From Sphingomonadaceae bacterium (GTDB lineage Bacteria; Pseudomonadota; Alphaproteobacteria; Sphingomonadales; Sphingomonadaceae): a stretch of DNA of 43,414 bases. Position 1 is the first letter of the stretch. Every line of letters begins with the position of its first letter. The notes beneath the pieces are model-generated. The model had not been told where the DNA came from and did no database searches. It saw nothing but the letters and a program-made list of their open reading frames with translations. The position numbers were made by a program, and so were the translations under genes. The stretch is from NCBI GenBank assembly GCA_025359685.1, contig JANYEY010000061.1, forward strand, positions 1 through 43,414, in the 5' to 3' direction. Positions 9,545-17,941 of this stretch are shown piece after piece.

Positions 9545-12147
9545 TTGCGCAGGCGTTCGATGCCCTGGGCGAGTGCAACGTAAAGCTTGCCCATATCCGA
9601 CGAGAGCAGCGTTACCCCTAAGGCGTGGCCATCGCGGGTCGACAGCAGCTGGCGCAGCATCGCTTCGAAATCGTGAATATAACGGCTGACATGCTCACGA
9701 AAATCGCGGTCGTTTTCGTAATGGTGGGCCACCGCCTTTGCTTCGGCTGTGTCGAGCAGACGCACTGCGCGCCGCGTAAAGATGCCCCGGTCACCCTTCA
9801 GGTATGCCGCCCACGCGGTATCGGTGACGTCGCTGTCGAGCGCGCGCGCCAGATCGATCGCGTTGGAATTGAGGCTTTCAGTGATCAGCGCGACACGCCG
9901 CGCGAAGTCATTATCGACCTGCTCTTCGGCGCGGTTGCGGGCATGCGCGACGCGGCGTTCAAGGTTCCCGGCGAGCTCGTTGACCTTGGCCAGCTGATCG
10001 CGCAACTGCATGGCAGCCTCGCGGCTCGTGCCCGCAGCCTTGGCCGATGCCTCTTCCAGTTGCCCGGCAAGTTGCGTCGCGCGGTCGCGCAAAGCTGCAT
10101 CGATGGCTGCACCGCTTTCGGCACCGATCCGCCCGGCCAGCGCGGCGATTGCCTCCGCGCTCATGGTCTCGACCCCGGCTACCGCTTCGCGCGCACTGGT
10201 GTTCAATTGCTCGATCGCTCTGGTAAGCTGGCCTTGCGCCAGTTCGGCAATCTCAAGGCTTTCGGTACGGATCCGGTCGATTGCGGTCTGCAACTGCGTC
10301 AGCCTCTCAGTATGCTGGGCTTGTCCATCTGAAACTTGCGCGTTCAGAACGCCGATCTGCTCTGAGGCGACCAACAGCACATCCCGACTTTGTGCGGCCT
10401 GTGCCAGCAATGATTCGCCGCGCGATGCCGCTTCGCCGGACAGCGAGTGGACTGCACGAACGCGTTCCTCGATTTTGCTTAGCCGGCTTTCGCTGATGCC
10501 GATGGCTTGAGGCAAGTTCTCGGAGGTGTGCTGGACGCTCGCCTGGATAAGCTCGAGCAAGCGCACGGCGTTGTCGGTCAGCACGGCAACCGCGCTATCG
10601 GCCCCAGCAATCGCGGTACCGCTCGCCTCAAGGTGGCTGGCGATGGAGGCCGCTCCGTTGCCCAATTTACCTTCGACCACCTCACCCTGCTCGGTGAGGG
10701 CGGCAAGCTGACTGGAAAATGCCGAAAGCCTTTTGCCCACATCATCATGGCGGGCCGCCAGGGCTTCAAGGTGCCCATCCTGGGCCCCGCGCTGCACCAT
10801 TGCGGCTTCGTCGAAGGCCGCCAGCTGCTCACCCAGCTTTGCCAGGAACGCCTCGTGGCGCTGGTCAAAATCGGCTTGGCGTAGTTCAAGTTCCTGCGAG
10901 AACATGCGGTCCCGCTCGACCAGTCGCTCGTCCACTTGGGCCGCTTCGCTCGACAGTTCGGCAAGCCGGGCGCGAGCAGATTCCATTGCTTTGGCGTCGA
11001 TATCGCCAACTTTGGCAATGGCCTCGCGCAAATCTTCCTCAAGCCGGACAATCGCTTCGCGCCAGGCGTCGAGCGCGCCGCTCTCGCCCTCGCGCAACGA
11101 ACGCACCAGCGCTGCGCTCTCGTCGCGCACAGCGTTGAGGCGGGCCCGCAGCGAGGTGATGCTGTCAGCCTCCTGCCCATCGAGCAAAGCGCGCGCCTCT
11201 GCCAGCTCGGTGCCTAGCGCTGCGGCGCGGCTGCGGATGGCTGCGAGGGCTTCGACTTCCTGGCCATCGAGCTGGTTGCGGACTTCCTCCCCGGATTGCG
11301 CCAGCGCGGCAAAGCGCTGATCGGCGATCGTGCCGAGCTGGTCGGTCTGGCGGGTGAATTCGCCGATGCATTCATTGACCAGGTCGCGCAGAGTCAGCAC
11401 TTGACGTTCGCTCGCCTGGCCGAATTCGTTGAGCTTCTTGAAGCCGTTGATCAGGACATCCAGCTGGCCATGCGCCGTGCGCCCCGCATTGCCGATGTTG
11501 TTGGTCACGTCCTTGGCCGAGCTTGCAATAACCGGTAGCTGTCCGCGCAGCTTCTCCATGTTTTCAAGCGCTGCGGTGCTGACATCGCCGATGGCGTCGA
11601 TCCGGGTGCCATTGTCGTGGATCAGGCTGGCCAGCCTTTCGGCGTGCTGCGACAGGCGTTCGGTAGCGACCCGGCCGATCGAATCGATATCGCGCGATTG
11701 GGCAGCGATGAATTCGCGGGCCAGGCTGAGTTCGCGGTTGACCGTGGTCAGGCGTTGCTCAAGGCGGCTAGATTCATCGCTGAGCATCCGAGCGGTGTCA
11801 CCAAAGCGCGCCGCCTCGGCACGGCTGTTGCGCATTGCCACCAGCCAGCACAGCGCGATCAACGCAGGCGGGATCGCCCAATCGCGCAGCCAAGCTGTCC
11901 ACTGCAAGGCGTTGCCGCCCTGCCGCATCGCTTCCAGGTTGGCGAGCGCGAACAGTGCGGTCCAACCAAGAACTGCGCCGATCGCCAGCACGGCTGCCAG
12001 CATGGCAACCCAGCGGCGGCGCGGCGCGGGTTCTTCCCACCAGTCTTCGTCCGCTGCCACGGTGTCGAGGACAGTTTCATCTGACACTGCATCAGACCCG
12101 GTATCGGGCGTTTGCATGTCGACGGCGGCGATGGTTCCCCTACTCAT
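9541..12147 (-). CDS. Membrane-anchored coiled-coil protein, TipN-like architecture
   Basis: I do not recognise this protein with certainty. From the chosen ATG it has 868 residues. A short acidic N-terminal region is followed by two membrane helices (about residues 46-71 and 89-106), then about 650 residues of heptad-rich, Ala/Glu/Arg/Gln-rich coiled coil. A more globular C-terminus of about 130 residues contains TDTAWAAYLKGDRGIFTRRAVRLLD. Two N-terminal membrane spans, a long coiled coil and a length near 880 residues is the layout of the Caulobacter pole marker TipN; that link is inference. Starts at 12174 and 12117 are also possible; the codons before 12147 have unusually A/T-rich third positions, which argues against the longest form. 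It is divergent from the Hpt-like gene. Confidence 0.8.
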   Translation of the reverse strand: MSRGTIAAVDMQTPDTGSDAVSDETVLDTVAADEDWWEEPAPRRRWVAMLAAVLAIGAVLGWTALFALANLEAMRQGGNALQWTAWLRDWAIPPALIALCWLVAMRNSRAEAARFGDTARMLSDESSRLEQRLTTVNRELSLAREFIAAQSRDIDSIGRVATERLSQHAERLASLIHDNGTRIDAIGDVSTAALENMEKLRGQLPVIASSAKDVTNNIGNAGRTAHGQLDVLINGFKKLNEFGQASERQVLTLRDLVNECIGEFTRQTDQLGTIADQRFAALAQSGEEVRNQLDGQEVEALAAIRSRAAALGTELAEARALLDGQEADSITSLRARLNAVRDESAALVRSLREGESGALDAWREAIVRLEEDLREAIAKVGDIDAKAMESARARLAELSSEAAQVDERLVERDRMFSQELELRQADFDQRHEAFLAKLGEQLAAFDEAAMVQRGAQDGHLEALAARHDDVGKRLSAFSSQLAALTEQGEVVEGKLGNGAASIASHLEASGTAIAGADSAVAVLTDNAVRLLELIQASVQHTSENLPQAIGISESRLSKIEERVRAVHSLSGEAASRGESLLAQAAQSRDVLLVASEQIGVLNAQVSDGQAQHTERLTQLQTAIDRIRTESLEIAELAQGQLTRAIEQLNTSAREAVAGVETMSAEAIAALAGRIGAESGAAIDAALRDRATQLAGQLEEASAKAAGTSREAAMQLRDQLAKVNELAGNLERRVAHARNRAEEQVDNDFARRVALITESLNSNAIDLARALDSDVTDTAWAAYLKGDRGIFTRRAVRLLDTAEAKAVAHHYENDRDFREHVSRYIHDFEAMLRQLLSTRDGHALGVTLLSSDMGKLYVALAQGIERLRN

Positions 12148-12217
12148 ACGGTGGTGTTTACCATGAATAGGCATTGGATAAACCCCGGTTTAACCACTCT
12201 AGGTTACCGAGCTTATC

Positions 12218-12520
12218 ATGGCTTACGAAGCAGGCACTCTTGACGCGACCCTCGCAGCTGCGGCCGGAACCGATCCGGCGCTATTTGCCGAGCTGCGCCA
12301 AGCATTTACCGAGAGCGCGGAACGCCAGCTTGACCTCATGCGGCGATCGCGTTGCGACGGTAACTGGCACATGGCGGCGCTGCGTCTTAAGGGGCTCGCC
12401 GCCAGTTTTCATGCCGAAACCCTGCTTGAACTGGCCGGCGAGGCGCTCGACGGCGCGCCTGGTGACCCCAGCGTGCTTCGCCGTATCGGCCGGTTTCTGG
12501 ATGATTTTTCAGCCGCTTGA
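12218..12520 (+). CDS. Hpt-like protein lacking the phospho-acceptor histidine
   Basis: The 100-residue all-helical protein resembles a histidine phosphotransfer (Hpt) domain: the segment AALRLKGLAASFHAETLLELA at about residues 53-73 lines up with the Hpt core AHxLKGxAxxxGxxxL. At the position where Hpt proteins carry the phosphorylated histidine, leucine (L55) is found. H51 lies one helical turn earlier and H65 ten residues later. If the alignment is right it cannot take part in ordinary phosphorelay and may act as a docking or inhibitory domain. It precedes, by 97 bases, a run of genes that ends in an unusual kinase-like protein. The start has only a weak GAG ribosome site six bases upstream. 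Confidence 0.7.
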   Translation: MAYEAGTLDATLAAAAGTDPALFAELRQAFTESAERQLDLMRRSRCDGNWHMAALRLKGLAASFHAETLLELAGEALDGAPGDPSVLRRIGRFLDDFSAA

Positions 12521-12617
12521 CACAAGCCTTGGGGCAGGCGGGCGGCATTCGCTTGGCACGGTGCTTTGCCTCCCCTAAACGGTCTGTCTTCACACCCGAG
12601 ATGCACGGAGAAAAAGG

Positions 12618-13823
12618 CTGCGGGTCGCGCTCTTATCATTTGCCGAAATTGCGCCGGAAAGCGCGCTTTCGCGCGCATTTCTGCAGGTCGGCGGGCTCAC
12701 TGTCGCGCGTCAGCAAGTGGGAATTGCGCTAGCGCTTGGCTGTGAGCGGATCGTCTGCATCGCTCCGGTTCTGACACCCGATATCGTGCAATTGCAGCAT
12801 ATGGCCGAGGCACGTGGGGCCCAATTCAATGTGATCGCAGGCGCTCGGCCCTTGCTGGGCCTGGTCAGCGCCGCAGACGAAGTGATCGTTCTGGCGGACG
12901 GTCTGTTCAGTTCCACGGCGGAAACCGTTGACCTGCTCTCCGAAAGCCAGGGCGTGCTTGTGCAGCCGGTCGAGCAGGGCCTGGCCGCCGGCTTCGAACG
13001 TATCGACCTTAATCACGCCGCGGCCGGGGCAATGCGCATCCCCGGACGACTGGTCGAACAGATCGCGACCTTGCCGGCTGATTGCGACCCGGTTTCGGCG
13101 CTTCAGCGCATCGCCTTGCAGAGCGGCGTGCGGCAACGCCCGATCCCGATGCCGGGGCAGGATGGTTTGTTCTGGTCGCTGGTGCGCAGCGATGCCGAAG
13201 CGCACACGATCGAGCCGCAATGGATCCGCCAACGCACGCGCGATACGGTTCCGCTTGGTCCTGCGCGGGGTCTGGCGCTGGTTGCGGTGCGGAGTTTCGG
13301 CCCGGCCTTGTTGCATGCCGGAACCGGTTCGCGGGCCTTGGTCATCGCGGCAGTCGTGGTGGCATTGCTCGCGCTTGGTGCAGGCTGGTTCGCGCTACCG
13401 CTGATTGGCCTGACCCTGACCGCGCTGGGTTGGATTCTGCGCGAAAGCGCTGCCTTGCTGGCACGGATCGAATATGACGGCGGACCCAAAAGGCGCGGAA
13501 TTGACAGCCTGACGGCATATGGCTGGGCGATCGATGCGGTCATCGTCCTGCTCATGGGCTGGGCAACGGCGCTAGACCCGGGGCACCACTTGATTGATCG
13601 GCTGTTTCCGCCATTCATGCTGATTGCTCAGCTTCGCATCCTGGCCGACATCCACGATGGTCGGTGGGGGGCTTGGCTTACCGACCGCAGTTTGCTCTCG
13701 CTTGTCCTGATCGGTGCGATCCTTGGCCGCATCGGCAGTGAAGCCGCGCACGGCGGAGCGGTCTTTGCCGCGATTGTCATTTTTGTGCTGCTTGGCCAAA
13801 AATCGCGGATAACGCGACCTTAA
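12618..13823 (+). CDS. Unassigned membrane protein with GT-A-like N-terminal region, probable CTG start
   Basis: I do not recognise this family. The conserved-looking frame opens after a TAA at 12576 and contains no ATG, GTG or TTG until GTG at 12717, yet the upstream codons have the same coding character. A GGAG at 12607-12610 stands seven bases before a CTG at 12618, which I take as the start, giving 401 residues. Residues 1-200 or so are soluble; the segment FLQVGGLTVARQQVGIALALGCERIVCIA recalls the start of nucleotide-sugar pyrophosphorylase-type folds, but no catalytic signature is visible. The C-terminal 180 residues contain about five membrane helices. It ends 12 bases before the next gene. 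Confidence 0.75.
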   Translation: MRVALLSFAEIAPESALSRAFLQVGGLTVARQQVGIALALGCERIVCIAPVLTPDIVQLQHMAEARGAQFNVIAGARPLLGLVSAADEVIVLADGLFSSTAETVDLLSESQGVLVQPVEQGLAAGFERIDLNHAAAGAMRIPGRLVEQIATLPADCDPVSALQRIALQSGVRQRPIPMPGQDGLFWSLVRSDAEAHTIEPQWIRQRTRDTVPLGPARGLALVAVRSFGPALLHAGTGSRALVIAAVVVALLALGAGWFALPLIGLTLTALGWILRESAALLARIEYDGGPKRRGIDSLTAYGWAIDAVIVLLMGWATALDPGHHLIDRLFPPFMLIAQLRILADIHDGRWGAWLTDRSLLSLVLIGAILGRIGSEAAHGGAVFAAIVIFVLLGQKSRITRP

Positions 13824-13835
13824 CCAAGCAGCGCT

Positions 13836-14804
13836 ATGGCGCAGAACATGGATCAGAATATTGCTCAGGTGCCGGTAGCCGCAAACGTTGAGACCGTCCT
13901 TCGCGGCGAGCTTGCGCATGGCGACGCCTTGATTTCGACGATCGCCCCGATCCTGCGCCACTTGTTGGCCAATGATGAGCATTCGGTCTTCAGCGACGAA
14001 ATCATCGCCCGGGTTCGCGGCATGATGTCCGACATCGCCCGCCAGCTACTGACCGAATACGAAGTTGCGTCCGATAATCCTGACCCGCATGACCATAGCA
14101 CCGAACAAGTCGCGATGCTGGTCGAGGGGCTGATCGGCCACGCCGGCTTTCTTGCGCATGTCCATGCGCTCGCACTTGAATGGCAGTTGACCGAACGGAT
14201 GCAGGCGCGGCTCGCGGTCGATCCCGTGCTGTCCCCGCTGCTGCAGGCGTTGATCGCTTCGAGCGAACCTGGCGTTGCCTCTGGGGCGATGGCCCTACTT
14301 GCTGCCCAGGCACGGTTCGCCACCAGTCAACGGCGGATGCAGCTGGCCCATACCGAACTTCCGGGCGATTTGCTGCACGCCGCTCTGTTGGTGATGCGCA
14401 ATGTCGTGGGGGACCAGGAAATCGCCGCTCAGGTCGATCAGACCGTCCGTGGCCGCTACGATGAAAGTCGCAGCCGGCTTGGACTGATTTCGCGTCTGGT
14501 TACCGGCATGGGCGGCGGCGCCACCGCAGCGCTGTCTGTTGCGCACGCTGGGGTCGGAATCTTCCTCAGCGCGCTGGCACTGGCATCGGGCCAGGACCGC
14601 GATATGGCGGTTCTTTCGACCAATGAAGGCCAGCTGGCGCGGCTTGCCCTGGCATTGCGGGCATCCGGATTGCGGGTGCAGGCAGTCGAGGAGCAATTCG
14701 ATTCGTTGCATCCCGAAGTGTCCCTGCCGGCCGGCTTTGAAAACCTGGGCAGCGATGCTGCCGCTGCGTTGTTCGCACGCTCTGCCAGCTTTGCGGTAGG
14801 CTAA
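13836..14804 (+). CDS. Uncharacterised, mostly helical protein
   Basis: I cannot assign a family to this 322-residue protein. It is predicted to be mainly alpha-helical and soluble, with Leu/Ala-rich repeats such as LAVDPVLSPLLQALIASSEP (about residues 128-147) and ELPGDLLHAALLVM further on. A glycine-rich hydrophobic stretch LVTGMGGGATAALSVAHAGVGIFLSALALASG lies around residues 221-252 and could be a buried or membrane-associated helix pair. A second ATG lies four codons in. It sits 12 bases after the previous gene and six bases before the kinase-like gene, so it is probably cotranscribed and functionally linked to it. Confidence 0.75.
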   Translation: MAQNMDQNIAQVPVAANVETVLRGELAHGDALISTIAPILRHLLANDEHSVFSDEIIARVRGMMSDIARQLLTEYEVASDNPDPHDHSTEQVAMLVEGLIGHAGFLAHVHALALEWQLTERMQARLAVDPVLSPLLQALIASSEPGVASGAMALLAAQARFATSQRRMQLAHTELPGDLLHAALLVMRNVVGDQEIAAQVDQTVRGRYDESRSRLGLISRLVTGMGGGATAALSVAHAGVGIFLSALALASGQDRDMAVLSTNEGQLARLALALRASGLRVQAVEEQFDSLHPEVSLPAGFENLGSDAAAALFARSASFAVG

Positions 14805-14810
14805 GCGCGA

Positions 14811-16220
14811 ATGAGTGAAGCCGCCGCCCTGGCGACCGCACAGTGCGATGGAAGCGGGCAGCTTGTCAGCGCGCAAGATCCGCTGGCCAGCTTGCAACAT
14901 GCCTGCGGCGGCCGCATCCCGGGTGTGATTGCCATTCCGGCGTTGGGCGAATTGGTCGAAAAGGCGCGCTCGTTCGGGCTTAAGCTGGCCAGGGTCATCA
15001 GAGCCCACGATGGCCAGGAGCAGATTACCGCGTGGGTTGAAGTCGACCCCAGGGCCGATGGCTACGCGGTCCGCGTAACCAGTTGGCAGGTGGGGGATTC
15101 CCCGCCCGAAGATCCGGCCACGATCAGCGAACACCGGGCGGCAATCGATCGCGGTCTGGCCGAACTTACTGCCCAGCTCGGCGCCGATCAGGCGCTGCGC
15201 AGTGTTGAGGCCGGCGCCGCTGATCTGACCGAACTGGTCGCAGCGATGCAAGCGGGGCTGGGTCAACCGTGGACCAATTTCGTCGAGCTTGACGGTGTCA
15301 CTTACGAACAGCCCATGCACTGGCGTTTGCTCGACGGCGCAGAGATCAGGATCGCTGGTTCGGTTCGGCGCTGGCGCGCCAATCTCCTGCCGCACCAGGT
15401 TCCCGGAGAAAATCCGGCAGGATTTGAACTGTGCCTGACCGCAGACAGTCCTTTGCCGCCGCAAGCTCCGCCAGTGCCGCCAAGCGTGGTCTTGCCCAAC
15501 AATAGCCAGGGCCTGGTCGGGCGTGACATGGCTCCGGTCTTGCGTCAGCCGATTGCCCGGATCATCGCCAACGCCGAGACCATTCGCAACCGCATGGCCG
15601 GTCCGCTGTCCGATGAGTACAGCCAGTACGCTGCAGATATTGCTTCTGCCGGGCAGCATCTGCTGGCGCTGGTCGAAGATCTTGCGGACCTTGAGGTTGT
15701 CGAGGCCGACCAATTCAATACCGCACCGGACCGGATCGACCTGGCCGATGTGGCACGCCGCGCTGCCGGTATTCTCGGGGTTCGCGCCAACGAGCGCGGG
15801 ATTTCGATTGATGCCCCGAAAATGGGCGAAAGCCTGCCGGCAATCGCCGAATTTCGGCGCGTGTTGCAGGTGTTGCTTAACCTTGTCGGCAATGCGATCC
15901 GCTATGCTCCGGACAAATCATCGGTCTGGATCAGGCTGGAGGACGCCGGCAATCGCGCACGGATCATCGTTGCCGACCAGGGGCCGGGTTTGACCACAGA
16001 GCAACAGGTCAAGGTGTTCGAAAAGTTCGAACGCCTCGGCCGCAGCGGCGAGGACGGCGGATCGGGCCTGGGCCTTTATATCTCGCGCCGCCTTGCCCGC
16101 GCCATGAGCGGTGACCTGACTGTGGAAAGCGCGCCCGGTCAGGGCGCGCGGTTTGTGCTTGAAGTGCCGGCCGACTTACTGGCTCACGCGCCCACTACGG
16201 CGCACCAGAACGAAGACTAG
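14811..16220 (+). CDS. Histidine-kinase-like protein without the H-box histidine
   Basis: The 469-residue protein has no membrane segment. Two possible PAS-like regions (about residues 40-95 and 135-210) precede a HisKA-like dimerisation helix and a C-terminal HATPase_c domain. The ATPase part looks complete: N-box LLNLVGNAIRYA (355-366), G1 DQGPGL (389-394), F-box VFEKFERLG (402-410) and G2 GGSGLGLYISR (416-426). The H-box, however, reads DMAPVLRQPIARIIANAETI, so the usual HELRTP is APVLRQP and P242 stands at the histidine position. It may bind ATP without autophosphorylating on this histidine, or signal allosterically. It overlaps the convergent small gene by 45 bases. Confidence 0.85.
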   Translation: MSEAAALATAQCDGSGQLVSAQDPLASLQHACGGRIPGVIAIPALGELVEKARSFGLKLARVIRAHDGQEQITAWVEVDPRADGYAVRVTSWQVGDSPPEDPATISEHRAAIDRGLAELTAQLGADQALRSVEAGAADLTELVAAMQAGLGQPWTNFVELDGVTYEQPMHWRLLDGAEIRIAGSVRRWRANLLPHQVPGENPAGFELCLTADSPLPPQAPPVPPSVVLPNNSQGLVGRDMAPVLRQPIARIIANAETIRNRMAGPLSDEYSQYAADIASAGQHLLALVEDLADLEVVEADQFNTAPDRIDLADVARRAAGILGVRANERGISIDAPKMGESLPAIAEFRRVLQVLLNLVGNAIRYAPDKSSVWIRLEDAGNRARIIVADQGPGLTTEQQVKVFEKFERLGRSGEDGGSGLGLYISRRLARAMSGDLTVESAPGQGARFVLEVPADLLAHAPTTAHQNED

Positions 16221-16388
16221 CATTCCGACTGCAGCCAGAATGGCGCCGTTGTACGCCCACTGACGGTCTGCCAGCATGAAGCTGCTGGCTGGCCACATGA
16301 TGATCCCCAAGCCTTGGCCGATCCACAGCAGGCCCATCAGGACCGCCAGGATCGCGACTATCGAAATCAGTGTTTTAACAATGCCCAT
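16176..16388 (-). CDS. Small two-helix membrane protein
   Basis: The 70-residue protein has two predicted membrane helices (about residues 5-30 and 44-62) joined by SFMLADRQWAYNG and ends in a short basic tail. I know no function for it. The ATG at 16388 has an AGGGG ribosome site eight bases upstream, better than most starts in this window, which supports it as a real gene. Its last 45 bases overlap the 3' end of the kinase-like gene on the other strand. The hairpin that terminates gltA lies directly upstream and its outer arm covers part of the ribosome site. Confidence 0.72.
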   Translation of the reverse strand: MGIVKTLISIVAILAVLMGLLWIGQGLGIIMWPASSFMLADRQWAYNGAILAAVGMLVFVLVRRSGRVSQ

Positions 16389-16391
16389 GGC

Positions 16392-16436
16392 AAAAACCCC
16401 TTACCCGGCGCTTGTTGCGTGGCGCGCCGGGTTAGG
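16392..16436 (-). terminator. Intrinsic terminator of gltA
   Basis: Read on the minus strand, an ACCCGGCGC arm (16432-16424) pairs perfectly with GCGCCGGGT (16411-16403) around a 12-base loop. After one mismatch the stem gains three more pairs (CCT with AGG). The stem is followed by GGG and five T residues (16396-16392). It begins 16 bases after the gltA stop. The 3' flank also holds the ribosome site of the small membrane gene downstream. Confidence 0.8.
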
Positions 16437-16451
16437 TGTTTCCGCGATTGT

Positions 16452-17735
16452 TCAGCGCTTGTCGAGCGGAACGTAGTCGCGCGCGGTCGGGCCGGTGTAA
16501 AGCTGACGCGGGCGTCCGATCTTCTGGCCGGGATCGCTGATCATCTCGTTCCACTGCGCAACCCAGCCGACGGTGCGGGCCAAAGCGAAGAGCACGGTGA
16601 ACATCGTCGTCGGGAAGCCGATCGCCGACAGGATGATGCCGGAATAGAAATCGACGTTGGGGAACAGCTTCTTTTCGATGAAGTATGGATCGTTGAGCGC
16701 CATTTCTTCGAGCTGCAGCGCCACTTCGAAGATCGGATCATTGACCTTCAGCGCGGTTAGAACCTCGCGGACGGTCTTCTGCATCACGGTCGCACGCGGA
16801 TCGTAGTTTTTGTAGACGCGGTGACCGAAGCCCATCAGGCGGAACGGGTCGTTCTTGTCCTTCGCACGTTCAATATAGTGCGGGATCTTGTCCGGCGTGC
16901 CGATTTCCTTGAGCATGTTGAGCGCAGCTTCGTTGGCCCCGCCATGAGCCGGGCCCCACAGGCAGGCGATGCCCGCGGCAATGCAGGCAAACGGATTGGC
17001 GCCCGATGAACCGGCAAGGCGCACGGTTGAGGTTGAGGCGTTCTGCTCATGGTCGGCGTGTAGGATAAAGATACGGTCCAGCGCCTGTTCGACAACCGGG
17101 TTGACCACATAGGGTTCAGCCGGAACACCGAAGGTCATCCGCAGGAAATTGCCGGTGTAGCTCAGCGAGTTATCTGGATAAACGAAGGGCTGCCCGACCG
17201 AATACTTGTAGGCCATGGCGGCGATCGTCGGCATCTTGGCGATCAGTCGGTGGCTGCTGATCTTGCGGTGCAACGGGTCTGAAATGTCGGTGCTGTCGTG
17301 GTAAAAGGCCGAAAGCGCACCGACCACGCCGCACATGATTGCCATCGGGTGGGCATCGCGGCGGAACCCGCGATAGAAGGTCGCCAGCTGCTCGTGCAGC
17401 ATGGTGTGGCGGGTAATGGTGCGGCTAAAGTCATCAAGCTCCGCCTTGCTTGGCAGTTCGCCGTTGAGCAGCAGGTAGCTGACTTCCATGAAGCTTGAAT
17501 TTTCGGACAGTTCCTCGATCGAAAAGCCGCGGTGCAGCAGCACGCCTTCATCACCGTCGATGTAGGTCAGCGCGCTTTCACAGCTTGCGGTTGAGGTGAA
17601 GCCCGGATCGTAAGTGAACATGCCCGTCTGGGCGTAGAGCTTGCGAATATCGATCACATCGGGGCCGACCGATCCCGACAAGACGGGAAAGGAATGTTCC
17701 TCATTGCCTGCGATCAGCCTGGCGTCGTTGCTCAC
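16452..17735 (-). CDS. gltA: Citrate synthase
   Basis: Citrate synthase condenses acetyl-CoA and oxaloacetate at the entry of the TCA cycle. The 427-residue protein is the long Gram-negative hexameric type. Conserved elements include the first catalytic-histidine region [15 protein letters not shown], the second [15 protein letters not shown], and the [14 protein letters not shown] segment near the C-terminus. The frame also opens at a GTG three codons upstream, but the AAGGAG ribosome site overlaps that codon; it stands eight bases before the GTG at 17735, which I take as the start ([10 protein letters not shown]). The roughly 200 bases between gltA and comEC must hold both divergent promoters, but I could not fix them. 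Confidence 0.96.
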   Translation of the reverse strand: MSNDARLIAGNEEHSFPVLSGSVGPDVIDIRKLYAQTGMFTYDPGFTSTASCESALTYIDGDEGVLLHRGFSIEELSENSSFMEVSYLLLNGELPSKAELDDFSRTITRHTMLHEQLATFYRGFRRDAHPMAIMCGVVGALSAFYHDSTDISDPLHRKISSHRLIAKMPTIAAMAYKYSVGQPFVYPDNSLSYTGNFLRMTFGVPAEPYVVNPVVEQALDRIFILHADHEQNASTSTVRLAGSSGANPFACIAAGIACLWGPAHGGANEAALNMLKEIGTPDKIPHYIERAKDKNDPFRLMGFGHRVYKNYDPRATVMQKTVREVLTALKVNDPIFEVALQLEEMALNDPYFIEKKLFPNVDFYSGIILSAIGFPTTMFTVLFALARTVGWVAQWNEMISDPGQKIGRPRQLYTGPTARDYVPLDKR

Positions 17736-17941
17736 CTGTTGCACTCCTTACTAATGTCTGGCCTTCGCAGGCAGCACGCGTGGCAGCATCTGCCGCAAGT
17801 TCGCGTTCCGCGCCAGCGATTCCGGCGTCTGTTTTCTACCTTGGGGAAGGGTAAATCCGGTTAGCATGCCCCTAGGGACTTGCGCCGGTCATATTGCAGC
17901 CGCGCTTGCCATCGCGCGCACCTTCCTGTCAGGTATCCACC

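Noticed and set aside
12553..12569. A sigma-54-like promoter (TTGGCACG followed by TTTGC) ahead of the CTG-start gene.
   Set aside because: The GG and GC elements are 11 bases apart instead of the required 10, so it would not be recognised as a -24/-12 promoter.
17742..17744. GTG at 17744 as the gltA start.
   Set aside because: This codon overlaps the AAGGAG ribosome site; the GTG at 17735 has ideal spacing.
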